Below the pieces are notes generated by a model. It was given only the letters and a program-made list of their open reading frames with translations. It was not told the origin of the DNA and did no database searches. From WHSM01 sp036375165 (lineage in GTDB: Bacteria > Actinomycetota > Actinomycetes > Mycobacteriales > Micromonosporaceae): a stretch of 64,000 nucleotides of DNA. The stretch covers positions 1 through 64,000 of the forward strand of contig DASUSI010000185.1 of NCBI GenBank assembly GCA_036375165.1, in the 5' to 3' direction. Positions 33,154-40,368 of the stretch are shown here, one piece after another. Numbering within the stretch: position 1 is the stretch's first letter; each line of letters opens with the position of its first letter. A program made the translations under genes and the position numbers.

Positions 33154-33163
33154 AGATCGATCT
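33154..33163. promoter_or_regulatory. Palindrome before the four-TM gene
   Basis: AGATCGATCT is a perfect 10-bp palindrome 16-25 nt upstream of the ATG at 33138. It could be the operator of the adjacent TetR repressor. Short palindromes with GATC cores are common, so this is weak. Confidence 0.25.
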
Positions 33164-33271
33164 CATCGAACCTGGCCACTGAACCCCACGTCAAGCCCGG
33201 GAGCCGCCGTGACAGCGTTCCTGACCACGTCAGCCACCCATCTCCCGGATCGAGCGCCGCCGCACGCGCGC

Positions 33272-33880
33272 TCAACTGTCGGTACGTAGCATCCGGCGCG
33301 CCACCCAGGCGATGTCCTCGGCGGTGCGCTGCGGGGTGTCAGACGGCTGCATCACGTGACTGAGCACCACTCGAACCACCACGTCGATCATGACGGTGAC
33401 CTGCCGCTCGTCGAACGCGAGCCGGAACTGCTGCACGCGGTCGGCGATCACCGCCTTCGCGGCGGCGAGTAGCGATCCGCCATGCGTGGTCAGCAGCGGC
33501 AGCAGTTCAGTGTCGGTGCCGTGCGTGGCCGACACAATCGCGTGCAGCAGGGTGTTGTCTTCGGCCAGTTCCAGTACGCCCCGCATCGCAGCCTGGATCG
33601 ACGCCACCAGATCGTCCGGGTGCCGGTCGAAGGCATGCTCAACCATGGAGAGGAACCGGCCGAGTTCGTTGAGGACCATGGCCTCGGCCAGTGCCGGCTT
33701 GGACCCGATCTCGTTGTAGACGGTCTGCCGGCTGACGCCGACCACATCTGCCAGACGGGCCATGGTGACACCGGACCAGCCGTCGCGCGCGGTCAGTTCC
33801 ACGGCGGCGGCGATGATCCGTTGTCTTTGCGGCCGGTCGCTGCCGGGTTCGGTCGCCACTGCCACCGTCATGAGAGTCAT
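33272..33880 (-). CDS. TetR family transcriptional regulator
   Basis: The 202-residue regulator has the TetR N-terminal helix-turn-helix: RIIAAAVELTARDGWSGVTM, RLADVVGVSRQTVYNEIGSK and a following ALAEAMVLNELG helix. The C-terminal two thirds form the ligand-binding helical domain, which is not conserved. Starts at 33880 (MTLMTVAVA) and 33871 are both possible. AGGA lies about 9 nt before the latter. The neighbour on the same strand is a four-TM protein, the probable target. Its ligand is unknown. Confidence 0.9.
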   Translation of the reverse strand: MTLMTVAVATEPGSDRPQRQRIIAAAVELTARDGWSGVTMARLADVVGVSRQTVYNEIGSKPALAEAMVLNELGRFLSMVEHAFDRHPDDLVASIQAAMRGVLELAEDNTLLHAIVSATHGTDTELLPLLTTHGGSLLAAAKAVIADRVQQFRLAFDERQVTVMIDVVVRVVLSHVMQPSDTPQRTAEDIAWVARRMLRTDS

Positions 33881-34092
33881 CCTAGGCAGTAACGGAGGTC
33901 GTACCGTCAGCGACCGGCCGCCGCCAGGTGAACGTGGCCATTCAGTCCCGCCACGATCCGTATCACACACCAACTTTCCCGCACACGACGAAGTCGACGC
34001 AGCATGAACCGCTGGCGGGGACAGCCGGTGGCGCTGATTCGCCGGGTGCCGGAATCCGGTGTGAGGTGGCTCTGGCCGGGTAGCCTCCTCTG

Positions 34093-34566
34093 GTGACTGG
34101 CGACTACACGGCGACGTTGCCGCGCAAGCGGATGGGATCTGCTGTGCTGCTCCGTGACGACAGCAATCGAATCCTGCTGGTAGAGCCGACGTACAAGGAC
34201 TACTGGGAGCTGCCCGGTGGTGCGGTGGACGCGGATGAGTCGCCGTACGACGCCGCTGTGCGGGAGTTGAAGGAAGAGCTTGGCCTGTCGGTCACGCTTG
34301 GGCGGCTGCTGGTGGTGGACTGGGTACCGCCGCGTGCCGGGCGTACGGAGGGGGTCATGGTCGTCTACGACGGCGGGCTCCTGGACGTGACGCGGACTGG
34401 TGAGATCCACCTTCCCGCTGAGGAACTGCGCGGTTGGGCATGGTCGACTCTGGCCGAGGCGCAGCAGCGGCTTTCGCCGCTGCTGGCTCGGCGGGCCGGT
34501 GCCGCGCTGGAGGCAGTGACCGGCGGCGAAACCGTCTACCTGGAGAACGGAGCCCGCGTCGTTTGA
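34093..34566 (+). CDS. NUDIX hydrolase
   Basis: The 157-residue protein contains a complete NUDIX box from GGAVDADESPYDAAVRELKE to ELGL (residues about 45-68), fitting G-x5-E-x7-R-E-U-x-E-E-x-G-U. This box binds Mg2+ and catalyses hydrolysis of nucleoside diphosphates linked to another moiety. The rest (RILLVEPTYKDYWELPGG) is typical of small housecleaning NUDIX enzymes. The GTG start at 34093 fits the family N-terminus. The substrate cannot be read. It sits at the left edge of a degenerate accessory segment. Confidence 0.92.
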   Translation: MTGDYTATLPRKRMGSAVLLRDDSNRILLVEPTYKDYWELPGGAVDADESPYDAAVRELKEELGLSVTLGRLLVVDWVPPRAGRTEGVMVVYDGGLLDVTRTGEIHLPAEELRGWAWSTLAEAQQRLSPLLARRAGAALEAVTGGETVYLENGARVV

Positions 34567-35194
34567 ACCGGGGCCGAGCGCCTGTCGGCTTGTGGTTCAG
34601 GCAGCCGTAGCGGGACCGTGTGGCCGGCCGACGGTGGCGTGAAGGCGGCCAGCGGGCCATGCAAGAGGCTGATGCCACCTGAGCGGTACAGGCTGTCGTG
34701 CATGCCGTCGGCGTAGAGCAGGCCGGTCAGGTCGGCTGTCCACAATCCCGAGTCGTCGCGGCTACGCATCGACCACCGAGAAAACGGTGCCGGTCCGGCC
34801 GGGTGGACTGATCTGGAGTGGAAGCCACCGGCCCGCAACCGGTGGAGTGACCGCCCGCGTCGGGCGTGCGACTGGCGGCCGAACGGGCCGGGGTGTGATC
34901 CGCGGCCGGGACACGGCGGAGAGGCGGCGTGGGCGGCGGTCGCGGGGTACAGCTCGCACCGGCACATCTTCGAGGTAGCCTCGGCGGCCGGTGAGGACTT
35001 CAGCGTCGCTGCGGTGTTGCTGCTGTCCGCTCTGACGAGCCAGAATCGCGGACACCGGGGAAGCAGGCGACCCCCCGGTTTTCGTCCGATCGGACGAGTA
35101 GCTGCGAGTCCCCGACCGGGTGACATACTGGCCGTATGTGGTGTCCGGTGTATCGACACCCCAACACCACCCAGATGCATCCTGGGGGACTCCG
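34567..35194. other. Gene-free stretch with decayed coding fragments
   Basis: No intact gene is visible. On the minus strand, codons from about 34785 down to 34570 have strong G/C third positions and read DDSGLWTADLTGLLYADGMH and beyond, ending at a stop at 34536. A short upstream piece, PLQISPPGRTGTVFSVVDA, is offset by one base. On the plus strand 34919-35056 reads YSSHRHIFEVASAAGEDFSV in another frame. CCACCGG-N7-CCGGTGG forms a dyad near 34823-34843. I interpret the stretch as remnants of older genes at the edge of a mobile segment. Confidence 0.4.
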
Positions 35195-36418
35195 GTGATT
35201 CCTGACGATCTGGCTCATCTACCGTTCGGACAGCGCCTCCAGCGGATTCGCGAACGCAAGGGGAAGACCAGGCCCGTGGTCGCGGGTCTGGTGGGCCGCT
35301 CCACCGAGTGGCTTAAGGCCGTGGAGCGCGGTTCGATCCAACAGCCGCGCCTGGAGATGATGCTCAAGCTCGCCGAAGCGCTGGAGCTACGGGACCTGGC
35401 CGACCTGATCGGAGAGCAGCAGATCCCCATGACCCTCGGCCGCCGCGCCGGGCATCCCGCTGTGCCCGCGATCCGGGAAGCGTTGCGCGACTACACCCTC
35501 ACCACCTCGAACGTGCCGCCGGCCGTGAGCGATCTGCGTACCCGGCTGGCGGATGCGTGGCGGGTGTGGCACACGTCCCGGACCCAGCGGACCGACGTGG
35601 GCCGGATTCTCCCCGGGTTGCTCCGGGACACGCAGGCTGCCACCCGGCTGCACGACGGACGGGATCGGCGTACCGCGCACGTGGTGCTGTCCGAGGTGTA
35701 CGCGCTCGCCGAACAGATGCTGTCCTGGGTGTGCGAGCCGCAACTGCTCTGGATGGTCGCTGACCGGGCAATGTGGTCGGCGAGGGAAGCCGATGACCCC
35801 CAGGCCATCGCGCTGGCCGCGTGGGTGCTCGGCAACGTGCTGCGTGCGACCGGGGAGGAAGAACACGCCCTCGAACTCGCCAGGGATGCCGCTGGAATGC
35901 TCACGCCCCGGCTGGAGACCGGCACCGACGACCACCAGGCCCTGTGGGGTGCCCTCCAACTCCACGCCGCAATCACCTCGGCCAGGATGGGCCACGAAGG
36001 CGAAGCGCTCCGGTACCTGGACGAAGGACTGTCGACTGCCCGCCGGCTGCCAGGCGGGTACGCGCATACGGCCACGGTATTCGGGGTCGCCAACGCCGAG
36101 CTGCACGGCCTGTCCGTGCGGGTAGACCTGTACAAGACCCGCGACGCGCTCAGGCAGGCCCAGGGCATCGACCCGCAAGAGGTGCCCTCAGTGGACCGGC
36201 AGTCCCGGTTGTGGTTGGAGATGGCGCGCTCCTACCACCAGGAGAACGACCACGTCGCCGCGCTCGGCGCGCTGTCGCGTTGCTTCGACACCAGCCCTGA
36301 CGCAGCCCAGTGTCACCCGCTGGCCCGGTCGATCGCCGGGGATCTGGTCGACCACGGCGGCCGGCTTATCGAACGCGATGCCCGGACGCTCGCCGAACGG
36401 CTCGGCGTGGTGGTCTGA
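35195..36418 (+). CDS. XRE-type helix-turn-helix regulator with long TPR-like sensory region
   Basis: The 407-residue protein has a cro/C1 helix-turn-helix at about residues 10-65: FGQRLQRIRERKGKTRPVVA, GLVGRSTEWLKAVERG and LEMMLKLAEALELRDLADLI. The remaining helices (for example LAAWVLGNVLRATGEEEHAL, HEGEALRYLDEGLSTARRL, ENDHVAALGALSRCFDTSPD) look like tetratricopeptide repeats. This layout occurs in actinomycete regulators that sense peptides or partner proteins and is frequent near integrative elements. GTG at 35195 has GGGGGA upstream. A hairpin abuts its stop. Two tiny coupled genes and a recombinase stub follow, so it probably came with a mobile element. Confidence 0.85.
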   Translation: MIPDDLAHLPFGQRLQRIRERKGKTRPVVAGLVGRSTEWLKAVERGSIQQPRLEMMLKLAEALELRDLADLIGEQQIPMTLGRRAGHPAVPAIREALRDYTLTTSNVPPAVSDLRTRLADAWRVWHTSRTQRTDVGRILPGLLRDTQAATRLHDGRDRRTAHVVLSEVYALAEQMLSWVCEPQLLWMVADRAMWSAREADDPQAIALAAWVLGNVLRATGEEEHALELARDAAGMLTPRLETGTDDHQALWGALQLHAAITSARMGHEGEALRYLDEGLSTARRLPGGYAHTATVFGVANAELHGLSVRVDLYKTRDALRQAQGIDPQEVPSVDRQSRLWLEMARSYHQENDHVAALGALSRCFDTSPDAAQCHPLARSIAGDLVDHGGRLIERDARTLAERLGVVV

Positions 36419-36437
36419 GGGGTAGAAACCCTACCCC
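36419..36437. terminator. Hairpin immediately after the XRE gene
   Basis: GGGGTAG (36419-36425) pairs with CTACCCC (36431-36437) around AAACC, directly after the TGA at 36416-36418. A flanking A-T pair extends the stem. Confidence 0.55.
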
Positions 36438-36577
36438 TGGTACACCGTCTGCCCCTCGAACCGTCGCCGCGCTTCTACCGTCCACTGTGGCCGTGGGCGT
36501 GCGGCTGTCCGCCTTCCCCTGTGAGGCTATGACCCGTCGCCCCCGGCCTTCCACGTTCCTGCGGATGGACGGGTGAG

Positions 36578-36694
36578 ATGCGGCATCGACAGCGTGTTGA
36601 GTCCGATGTACTGAGCGCGGCACCGCCGTGGGTGTGGGTGGTGATCGCGGCCGGCCTGGTTGCGATCGCTGCTTTGTGGTGGTGGGCTTGGTGA
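36578..36694 (+). CDS. 38-residue single-pass membrane peptide
   Basis: The ATG at 36578 opens a 38-codon gene whose product has a basic N-terminus (MRHRQRVESD), a Pro-Pro turn and then one hydrophobic helix, PPWVWVVIAAGLVAIAALWW, ending W-A-W. The stop overlaps a downstream GTG start as GTGA, so it is coupled to the following small gene. The RBS is modest (GGGTGAG). The single helix with a positive start suggests an N-in membrane peptide. It could be a holin-like, toxin-like or membrane-anchoring peptide of the decayed element. No family recognised. Confidence 0.5.
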   Translation: MRHRQRVESDVLSAAPPWVWVVIAAGLVAIAALWWWAW

Positions 36695-36918
36695 CGACCG
36701 TCCTGCCGTCCCCACCACCCTGCGTGCACTGCGGTGGGCCGGTGGTGGACACGGTGGTCGGGTGGACGCACGTGGATCATCGGGGCGGGTGGCTGTCCTG
36801 GCTCTGCCCGCTGCCGCACATGTCGTTGGCGTACCCGGCACCCCGGCGAGAACCGACCACCATCCCAACCACGGCGCGGCACTCCCGACCACCGGACCTG
36901 CCGGATGGTCCGTTCTGA
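36691..36918 (+). CDS. 75-residue CxxC small protein
   Basis: The GTG at 36691 overlaps the stop of the membrane peptide gene. The 75-residue product has CVHCGG (C11-x2-C14), WTHVDHRGG and LCPLPH within 45 residues, giving three Cys and several His that could form a zinc knuckle. The C-terminal part is Pro/Arg-rich. Similar short zinc-ribbon-like proteins occur in actinomycete plasmids and integrative elements next to XRE regulators, which fits this locus, but I do not recognise a named family. Confidence 0.5.
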   Translation: MTTVLPSPPPCVHCGGPVVDTVVGWTHVDHRGGWLSWLCPLPHMSLAYPAPRREPTTIPTTARHSRPPDLPDGPF

Positions 36919-36956
36919 CCCGCGCGCCCTAGCGCTCGAAGTGCCCGCGCTCGCGC

Positions 36957-37220
36957 ATGCTCACCGAACAACTCGCGGCGCACGTCGCCCGGTACCGTGC
37001 CGAAACCCAGCTGAGCAACGACAGCGGTGGGCAGCTCGGTCCCTGGGCCTTGGAGCGCGCCGTGCGGTCGGTCAGGGTCCGGGGTGGACGATTTGGCCGC
37101 CGGGTTCCGGACACGTACGCCCATCTGCGGCCCGACGCGGACGTAGCGACCAGGGCGGCGCTGGAAGCCGCCCTGGTCGCTGGTGCGGACAAGCTGCGGA
37201 CAGGGGAGGGGGTGAACTAG
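36957..37220 (+). pseudogene. Tyrosine recombinase (integrase) remnant
   Basis: The 87-residue frame ends with DTYAHLRPDADVATRAALEA followed by AL, the standard C-terminus of actinophage and AICE integrases (DTYGHLxPDxDxxTRxAxxxxL), including the nucleophile Tyr. The start, LTEQLAAHVARYRAE, resembles the end of their L-helix region. Between them the HxLRHxxxS...HxxxxTT block with the catalytic Arg and His residues is absent. The core therefore appears deleted and the protein cannot recombine DNA. It lies 31 bp before the end of glnA1. No tRNA or att repeat was found nearby. Confidence 0.7.
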
Positions 37221-37250
37221 TCCCGACGCAGGTCAAACCGCATGTTGATC

Positions 37251-38675
37251 TTAAACATCGTAGTACAGGGCGAACTCATGGGGCGTGGGGCGCAGCCGGA
37301 TCGGGTCGACCTCGTTCTCCCGCTTCCAGGAGGCCCAGGTCTCCACCAGGTCAGGCGTGAAGACGCCGCCTTCCAGCAAATACTCGTTGTCCGCCTCCAG
37401 CGCGTCGAGCACCTCCGGAAGTGACCCGGGAACCTGCTTGAGACCGGAGAACTCCTCCGGAGGAAGCTCGTACAGGTCCTTGTCCACCGGCTCCGGCGGC
37501 TCGATCTTGTTGCGGATCCCGTCCAGGCCCGCCATCAGCATCGCCGAGAAGGCGAGGTACGGGTTGGACGACGGGTCCGGCACCCGGAACTCCACGCGCT
37601 TGGCCTTCGCGTCATTGCCGGTAACCGGGATCCGGGTGCAGGCGGACCGGTTGCGCTGCGAGTACACCAGGTTCACCGGTGCTTCGAAGCCCGGCACCAG
37701 CCGTCGGTACGAGTTGACGGTCGGGTTGGTGAACGCCAGCAGCGACGGTGCGTGGTGCAGCAGGCCACCGATGTACCACCGGGCGGTGTCCGACAGTCCG
37801 GCGTAGCCGGCCTCGTCGTAGAACAGCGGGTCGTTGTCCCGCCACAGGCTCTGGTGGGTGTGCATGCCGGAACCGTTGTCCCCGAACAACGGCTTGGGCA
37901 TGAACGTCGCGGTCTTGCCCGCGGCCCAGGCGGTGTTCTTCACCACGTACTTGAACAGCTGCAGGTTGTCGGCGCAGTGCAGCAGGGTGGAGAACCTGAA
38001 GTTGATCTCCGCCTGACCAGCGGTACCGACCTCGTGGTGAGAACGCTCGACGGTCAGCCCGACGTCGATGAGACTCCGGACGATCGCATCGCGCAGGTCC
38101 GCGAAGTGGTCCAGCGGCGGCACTGGGAAGTAGCCGCCCTTGTACCTCGGCTTGTACCCCTTGTTGCCACCATCCTCGTCGCGGCCGCTGTTCCAGGCGC
38201 CCTCGATCGAGTCGATGTGGTAGTACGCCTCGTGGTGGGTGTCGTCGAACCGGATCGAGTCGAAGACGTAGAACTCGGCCTCCGGGCCGAAGTATGCGGT
38301 GGTGGCGATGCCGGAGGAGGCGAGATACTCCTCGGCCTTCTTGGCGATGTTGCGGGGGTCGCGGCTGTAGGGCTCGCGAGTGAACGGGTCGTGGATGAAG
38401 AAGTTCAGCGCGACCGTCTTCTCCTTGCGGAACGGGTCGACGAAGGCTGTCGTGGCGTCCGGAAGCAGCAGCATGTCGGACTCGTGGATCTGCTGGAAGC
38501 CGCGGATCGACGAGCCGTCGAACGCCAGGCCTTCCGAGAACACCTTCTCGCTGAACGACTCGACCGGGACGTTGAAGTGCTGCATGACGCCCGGGAGGTC
38601 GCAGAACCGTACGTCGATGAACTTCACGTCCTCGTCGGCGAGGTAGCGCAGAAGCTCTTCGGAGTTGGCGAACAC
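37251..38675 (-). CDS. glnA: Glutamine synthetase type I (GlnA1)
   Basis: The 474-residue enzyme condenses glutamate, ammonia and ATP to glutamine. GSI-beta motifs are complete: LAFDGSSIRGFQQIHESDM, YFGPEAEFYVFD, EINFRFSTLLHCADN, FMPKPLFGDNGSGMHTHQS and RVEFRVPDPSSNPYLAF. The adenylylation loop reads DKDLYELPPEE with Tyr402, the target of GlnE. Its promoter carries a tandem GlnR box 69-106 bp upstream, so it is controlled by both transcription and modification. Gene order with RDD, DUF4191, lipA and lipB is as in M. tuberculosis. An integrase remnant abuts its 3' end. Confidence 0.97.
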   Translation of the reverse strand: MFANSEELLRYLADEDVKFIDVRFCDLPGVMQHFNVPVESFSEKVFSEGLAFDGSSIRGFQQIHESDMLLLPDATTAFVDPFRKEKTVALNFFIHDPFTREPYSRDPRNIAKKAEEYLASSGIATTAYFGPEAEFYVFDSIRFDDTHHEAYYHIDSIEGAWNSGRDEDGGNKGYKPRYKGGYFPVPPLDHFADLRDAIVRSLIDVGLTVERSHHEVGTAGQAEINFRFSTLLHCADNLQLFKYVVKNTAWAAGKTATFMPKPLFGDNGSGMHTHQSLWRDNDPLFYDEAGYAGLSDTARWYIGGLLHHAPSLLAFTNPTVNSYRRLVPGFEAPVNLVYSQRNRSACTRIPVTGNDAKAKRVEFRVPDPSSNPYLAFSAMLMAGLDGIRNKIEPPEPVDKDLYELPPEEFSGLKQVPGSLPEVLDALEADNEYLLEGGVFTPDLVETWASWKRENEVDPIRLRPTPHEFALYYDV

Positions 38676-38743
38676 TCGTACTCCTCCAGGTCCGATGGCG
38701 GGAGTGCCCAGATGGGGGTCTTTCAGGAAGGTATGCCTGAGTC

Positions 38744-38781
38744 GTTGCCCTCGGGTGTCCCGATTGTTTCGGCGGTGTTAC
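38744..38781 (-). promoter_or_regulatory. Tandem GlnR box upstream of glnA
   Basis: On the coding strand of glnA the order is GTAAC-N6-GAAAC-N6-GACAC-N6-GCAAC. This is the four-element actinobacterial GlnR site (gTnAC-N6-GaAAC repeated) with exact 11-bp periodicity. On the plus strand the elements are GTTGC 38744, GTGTC 38755, GTTTC 38766 and GTTAC 38777. The site lies 69-106 bp before the glnA ATG. GlnR would activate glnA under nitrogen limitation. Confidence 0.88.
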
Positions 38782-38891
38782 ACGACGTGCTGTGCGGTGT
38801 GCCGGACTCACGAGACGCCGCAGCGGGCTTTCGGGGCGTTCCCCACGCTACGCCGGCCGTGTGCCGTCGTGGGTCCGATACGCTGCGGCCC

Positions 38892-39308
38892 GTGCCCACA
38901 GACTCCAGCGACCAGCCCGCCGATGACGCCACGGACGTCGGTGCCCCGCATCAGACCGCCGGATTCGGTGCCCGGCTCCTCGGGCTGATCGTGGACTGGG
39001 TGCTGTGTCTCATGCTGGCGGGGCTGGTTGCCCGACCGCCGGCCACCGGGTACTGGGCCTACCCGTTCCTGATCGCGGAGTACGGCTTCTTCGTCGGCCT
39101 CTACGGGCAGACCCCGGGGATGTGGCTGGCCAAGGTGCGATGCGTGTCGACCGCTGACGTCGGCCCGATCGGACCGGTGCGTGCCGTGCTGCGCGCTGTG
39201 CTGCTGTGTCTGGTGATCCCAGCGTTGATCATGGACTCGTACGGGCGTGGGTTGCACGACCGGGCGGTCGGGTCGATCATGCTCAGCGCGCCACGCGACC
39301 GGAGCTGA
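38892..39308 (+). CDS. RDD family membrane protein
   Basis: The 138-residue protein has an N-terminal acidic stretch, then AGFGARLLGLIVDWVLCLML with the R-L-x-x-x-x-V-D-W/D of RDD proteins. YWAYPFLIAEYGFFVGLYG and QTPGMWLAKVRCV (the GQTPGK-like motif) follow, then two more hydrophobic segments. GTG at 38892 starts it. RDD proteins are small multi-helix membrane proteins, some acting in Na+/H+ exchange, but this core actinobacterial one (Rv2219A position) has no proven role. It diverges from glnA, so its upstream region overlaps the GlnR sites and it may be co-controlled (inference). Confidence 0.88.
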   Translation: MPTDSSDQPADDATDVGAPHQTAGFGARLLGLIVDWVLCLMLAGLVARPPATGYWAYPFLIAEYGFFVGLYGQTPGMWLAKVRCVSTADVGPIGPVRAVLRAVLLCLVIPALIMDSYGRGLHDRAVGSIMLSAPRDRS

Positions 39309-39331
39309 CCGCGACCGCTGGCGTCGGACGG

Positions 39332-40021
39332 TCAACGACCGCGCAACATCCGGTTCATGCCCTTCGGCCGCATGCCCTTCGGGATCGGGCCCTTCGGCAT
39401 CTGAGGCCGCGTGGTCAGCGCCTTGAGGCGGGTGTCCAAGGCATTTATCTGCTTGCCGGTGATGTTGCGCGGCAACCGCATCAGCGTGGTACGCAGTTTG
39501 CGGATGGACAACTGACCTTCGTCGGTGCCCACGGTGAAGTCGTAGATCGGGGTCTCACCCACCACCCGGGACAGCCGCTTCTTCTCCTGAGCCAGCAGGC
39601 CCCGCAGCCGTCCCGGACTGCCCTCAGCGACCAGCACCACCCCGGGTCTGCCGAGCACCCGGTGCACGAAGTCGTTCTGCGTCGTGGCCTGCGCGGCCGG
39701 GGTGACCCGCCAGTCGCCCCGCATCGTCTGCAGGATCGCCGCGGCGGCCCCGGGCTGCCCCTCGGCCTCGTTCATCATGGCCTGGTTGGCTCGCAGGTTC
39801 AGCACCAGCATGGCACCGAGCAGGGCCAGCAGGACTCCGACCGGCGCCCACAACCAGTCTCCGCCGATCACCACCCACAGCACCGTCAATCCCAGCGGTA
39901 CCCCGGCGGCGAGGATCACCAGCGGCAGGAACAGCTTGTCCCGTTTGGCGGTGTAACTGAACGCCATACCGATCTGCTTGAGTCGCTCACGGAACGACGT
40001 TTTCTCGGGCTGTGCGGCCAT
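39332..40021 (-). CDS. DUF4191 membrane protein
   Basis: The 229-residue protein starts MAAQPEKTSFRERLKQIGMA and has two adjacent TM helices (LFLPLVILAAGVPLGLTVLW, WLWAPVGVLLALLGAMLVL). A cytoplasmic region follows with RGDWRVTPAAQATTQNDFVH and RPGVVLVAEGSPGRLRGLLA. A basic C-terminus is rich in Lys-Gly-Pro (PKGPIPKGMRPKGMNRMLRG). It corresponds to the Rv2219 position next to lipA and is conserved in actinobacteria without known function. The ATG at 40021 is preferred over 40054, which would overlap the preceding small gene. Possible roles in nuclease-like or membrane assembly functions are unproven. Confidence 0.85.
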   Translation of the reverse strand: MAAQPEKTSFRERLKQIGMAFSYTAKRDKLFLPLVILAAGVPLGLTVLWVVIGGDWLWAPVGVLLALLGAMLVLNLRANQAMMNEAEGQPGAAAAILQTMRGDWRVTPAAQATTQNDFVHRVLGRPGVVLVAEGSPGRLRGLLAQEKKRLSRVVGETPIYDFTVGTDEGQLSIRKLRTTLMRLPRNITGKQINALDTRLKALTTRPQMPKGPIPKGMRPKGMNRMLRGR

Positions 40022-40031
40022 GCCGGCGAGT

Positions 40032-40274
40032 CTATCGGCCGGTGAGCCGGTCACCTGTGGTGACCGACCTCCCTGGGGTGTGCGTCGTGGATGTCAGTGC
40101 CGCGAACAGCGCGGCGACCTCACGCCGCTCCTCGGCGCGACGTCTTGCGTCGGCGAGGGCGGTCTGCGCATTCGCGATGGCCGTCAGGTGAGGAGCCGAT
40201 CCGGTGAAGGCGACCATCGTGGCTGCGAACTTGGCAAGAGACCCTGGTACGGAAAGGAAATCACCCACGGCCAC
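40032..40274 (-). CDS. Small hypothetical protein (80 aa)
   Basis: An 80-residue frame from GTG at 40274 reads MAVGDFLSVPGSLAKFAATM, then VAFTGSAPHLTAIANAQTAL and a charged helix ADARRRAEERREVAALFAAL with a polar tail. The long Ala/Arg helix suggests a coiled coil. It ends 10 bp before the DUF4191 start and lies 94 bp after lipA on the same strand, so it could be part of the lipA transcript. I do not recognise a family, and a chance frame cannot be excluded. Confidence 0.45.
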   Translation of the reverse strand: MAVGDFLSVPGSLAKFAATMVAFTGSAPHLTAIANAQTALADARRRAEERREVAALFAALTSTTHTPGRSVTTGDRLTGR

Positions 40275-40368
40275 CTATTCTTGTCGCCGCTGGTTTCATC
40301 TCCGTGACGGAGGCGTGTTTTCGCCATGTCCGTCACAGTGACCCCGCAAGGGGGTTGGTACTCAGACG

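Noticed and set aside
34536..35180. A 214-codon minus-strand frame as a real gene
   Set aside because: Only its last third has good codon pattern, the rest is Arg/Pro-rich noise, and it overlaps the NUDIX 3' end. It is kept only as possible decayed coding DNA.
36900..37300. Attachment site or tRNA 3' end beside the integrase remnant
   Set aside because: No cloverleaf and no direct repeat matching the other side of the segment was found by eye.
37752..38891. Plus-strand upstream extension of the RDD protein frame across glnA
   Set aside because: The extension is antisense to glnA. The RDD protein starts at GTG 38892.
40341..40354. CCCC-GCAA-GGGG hairpin after lipA
   Set aside because: A four- to five-base stem is too short to call a terminator with confidence.
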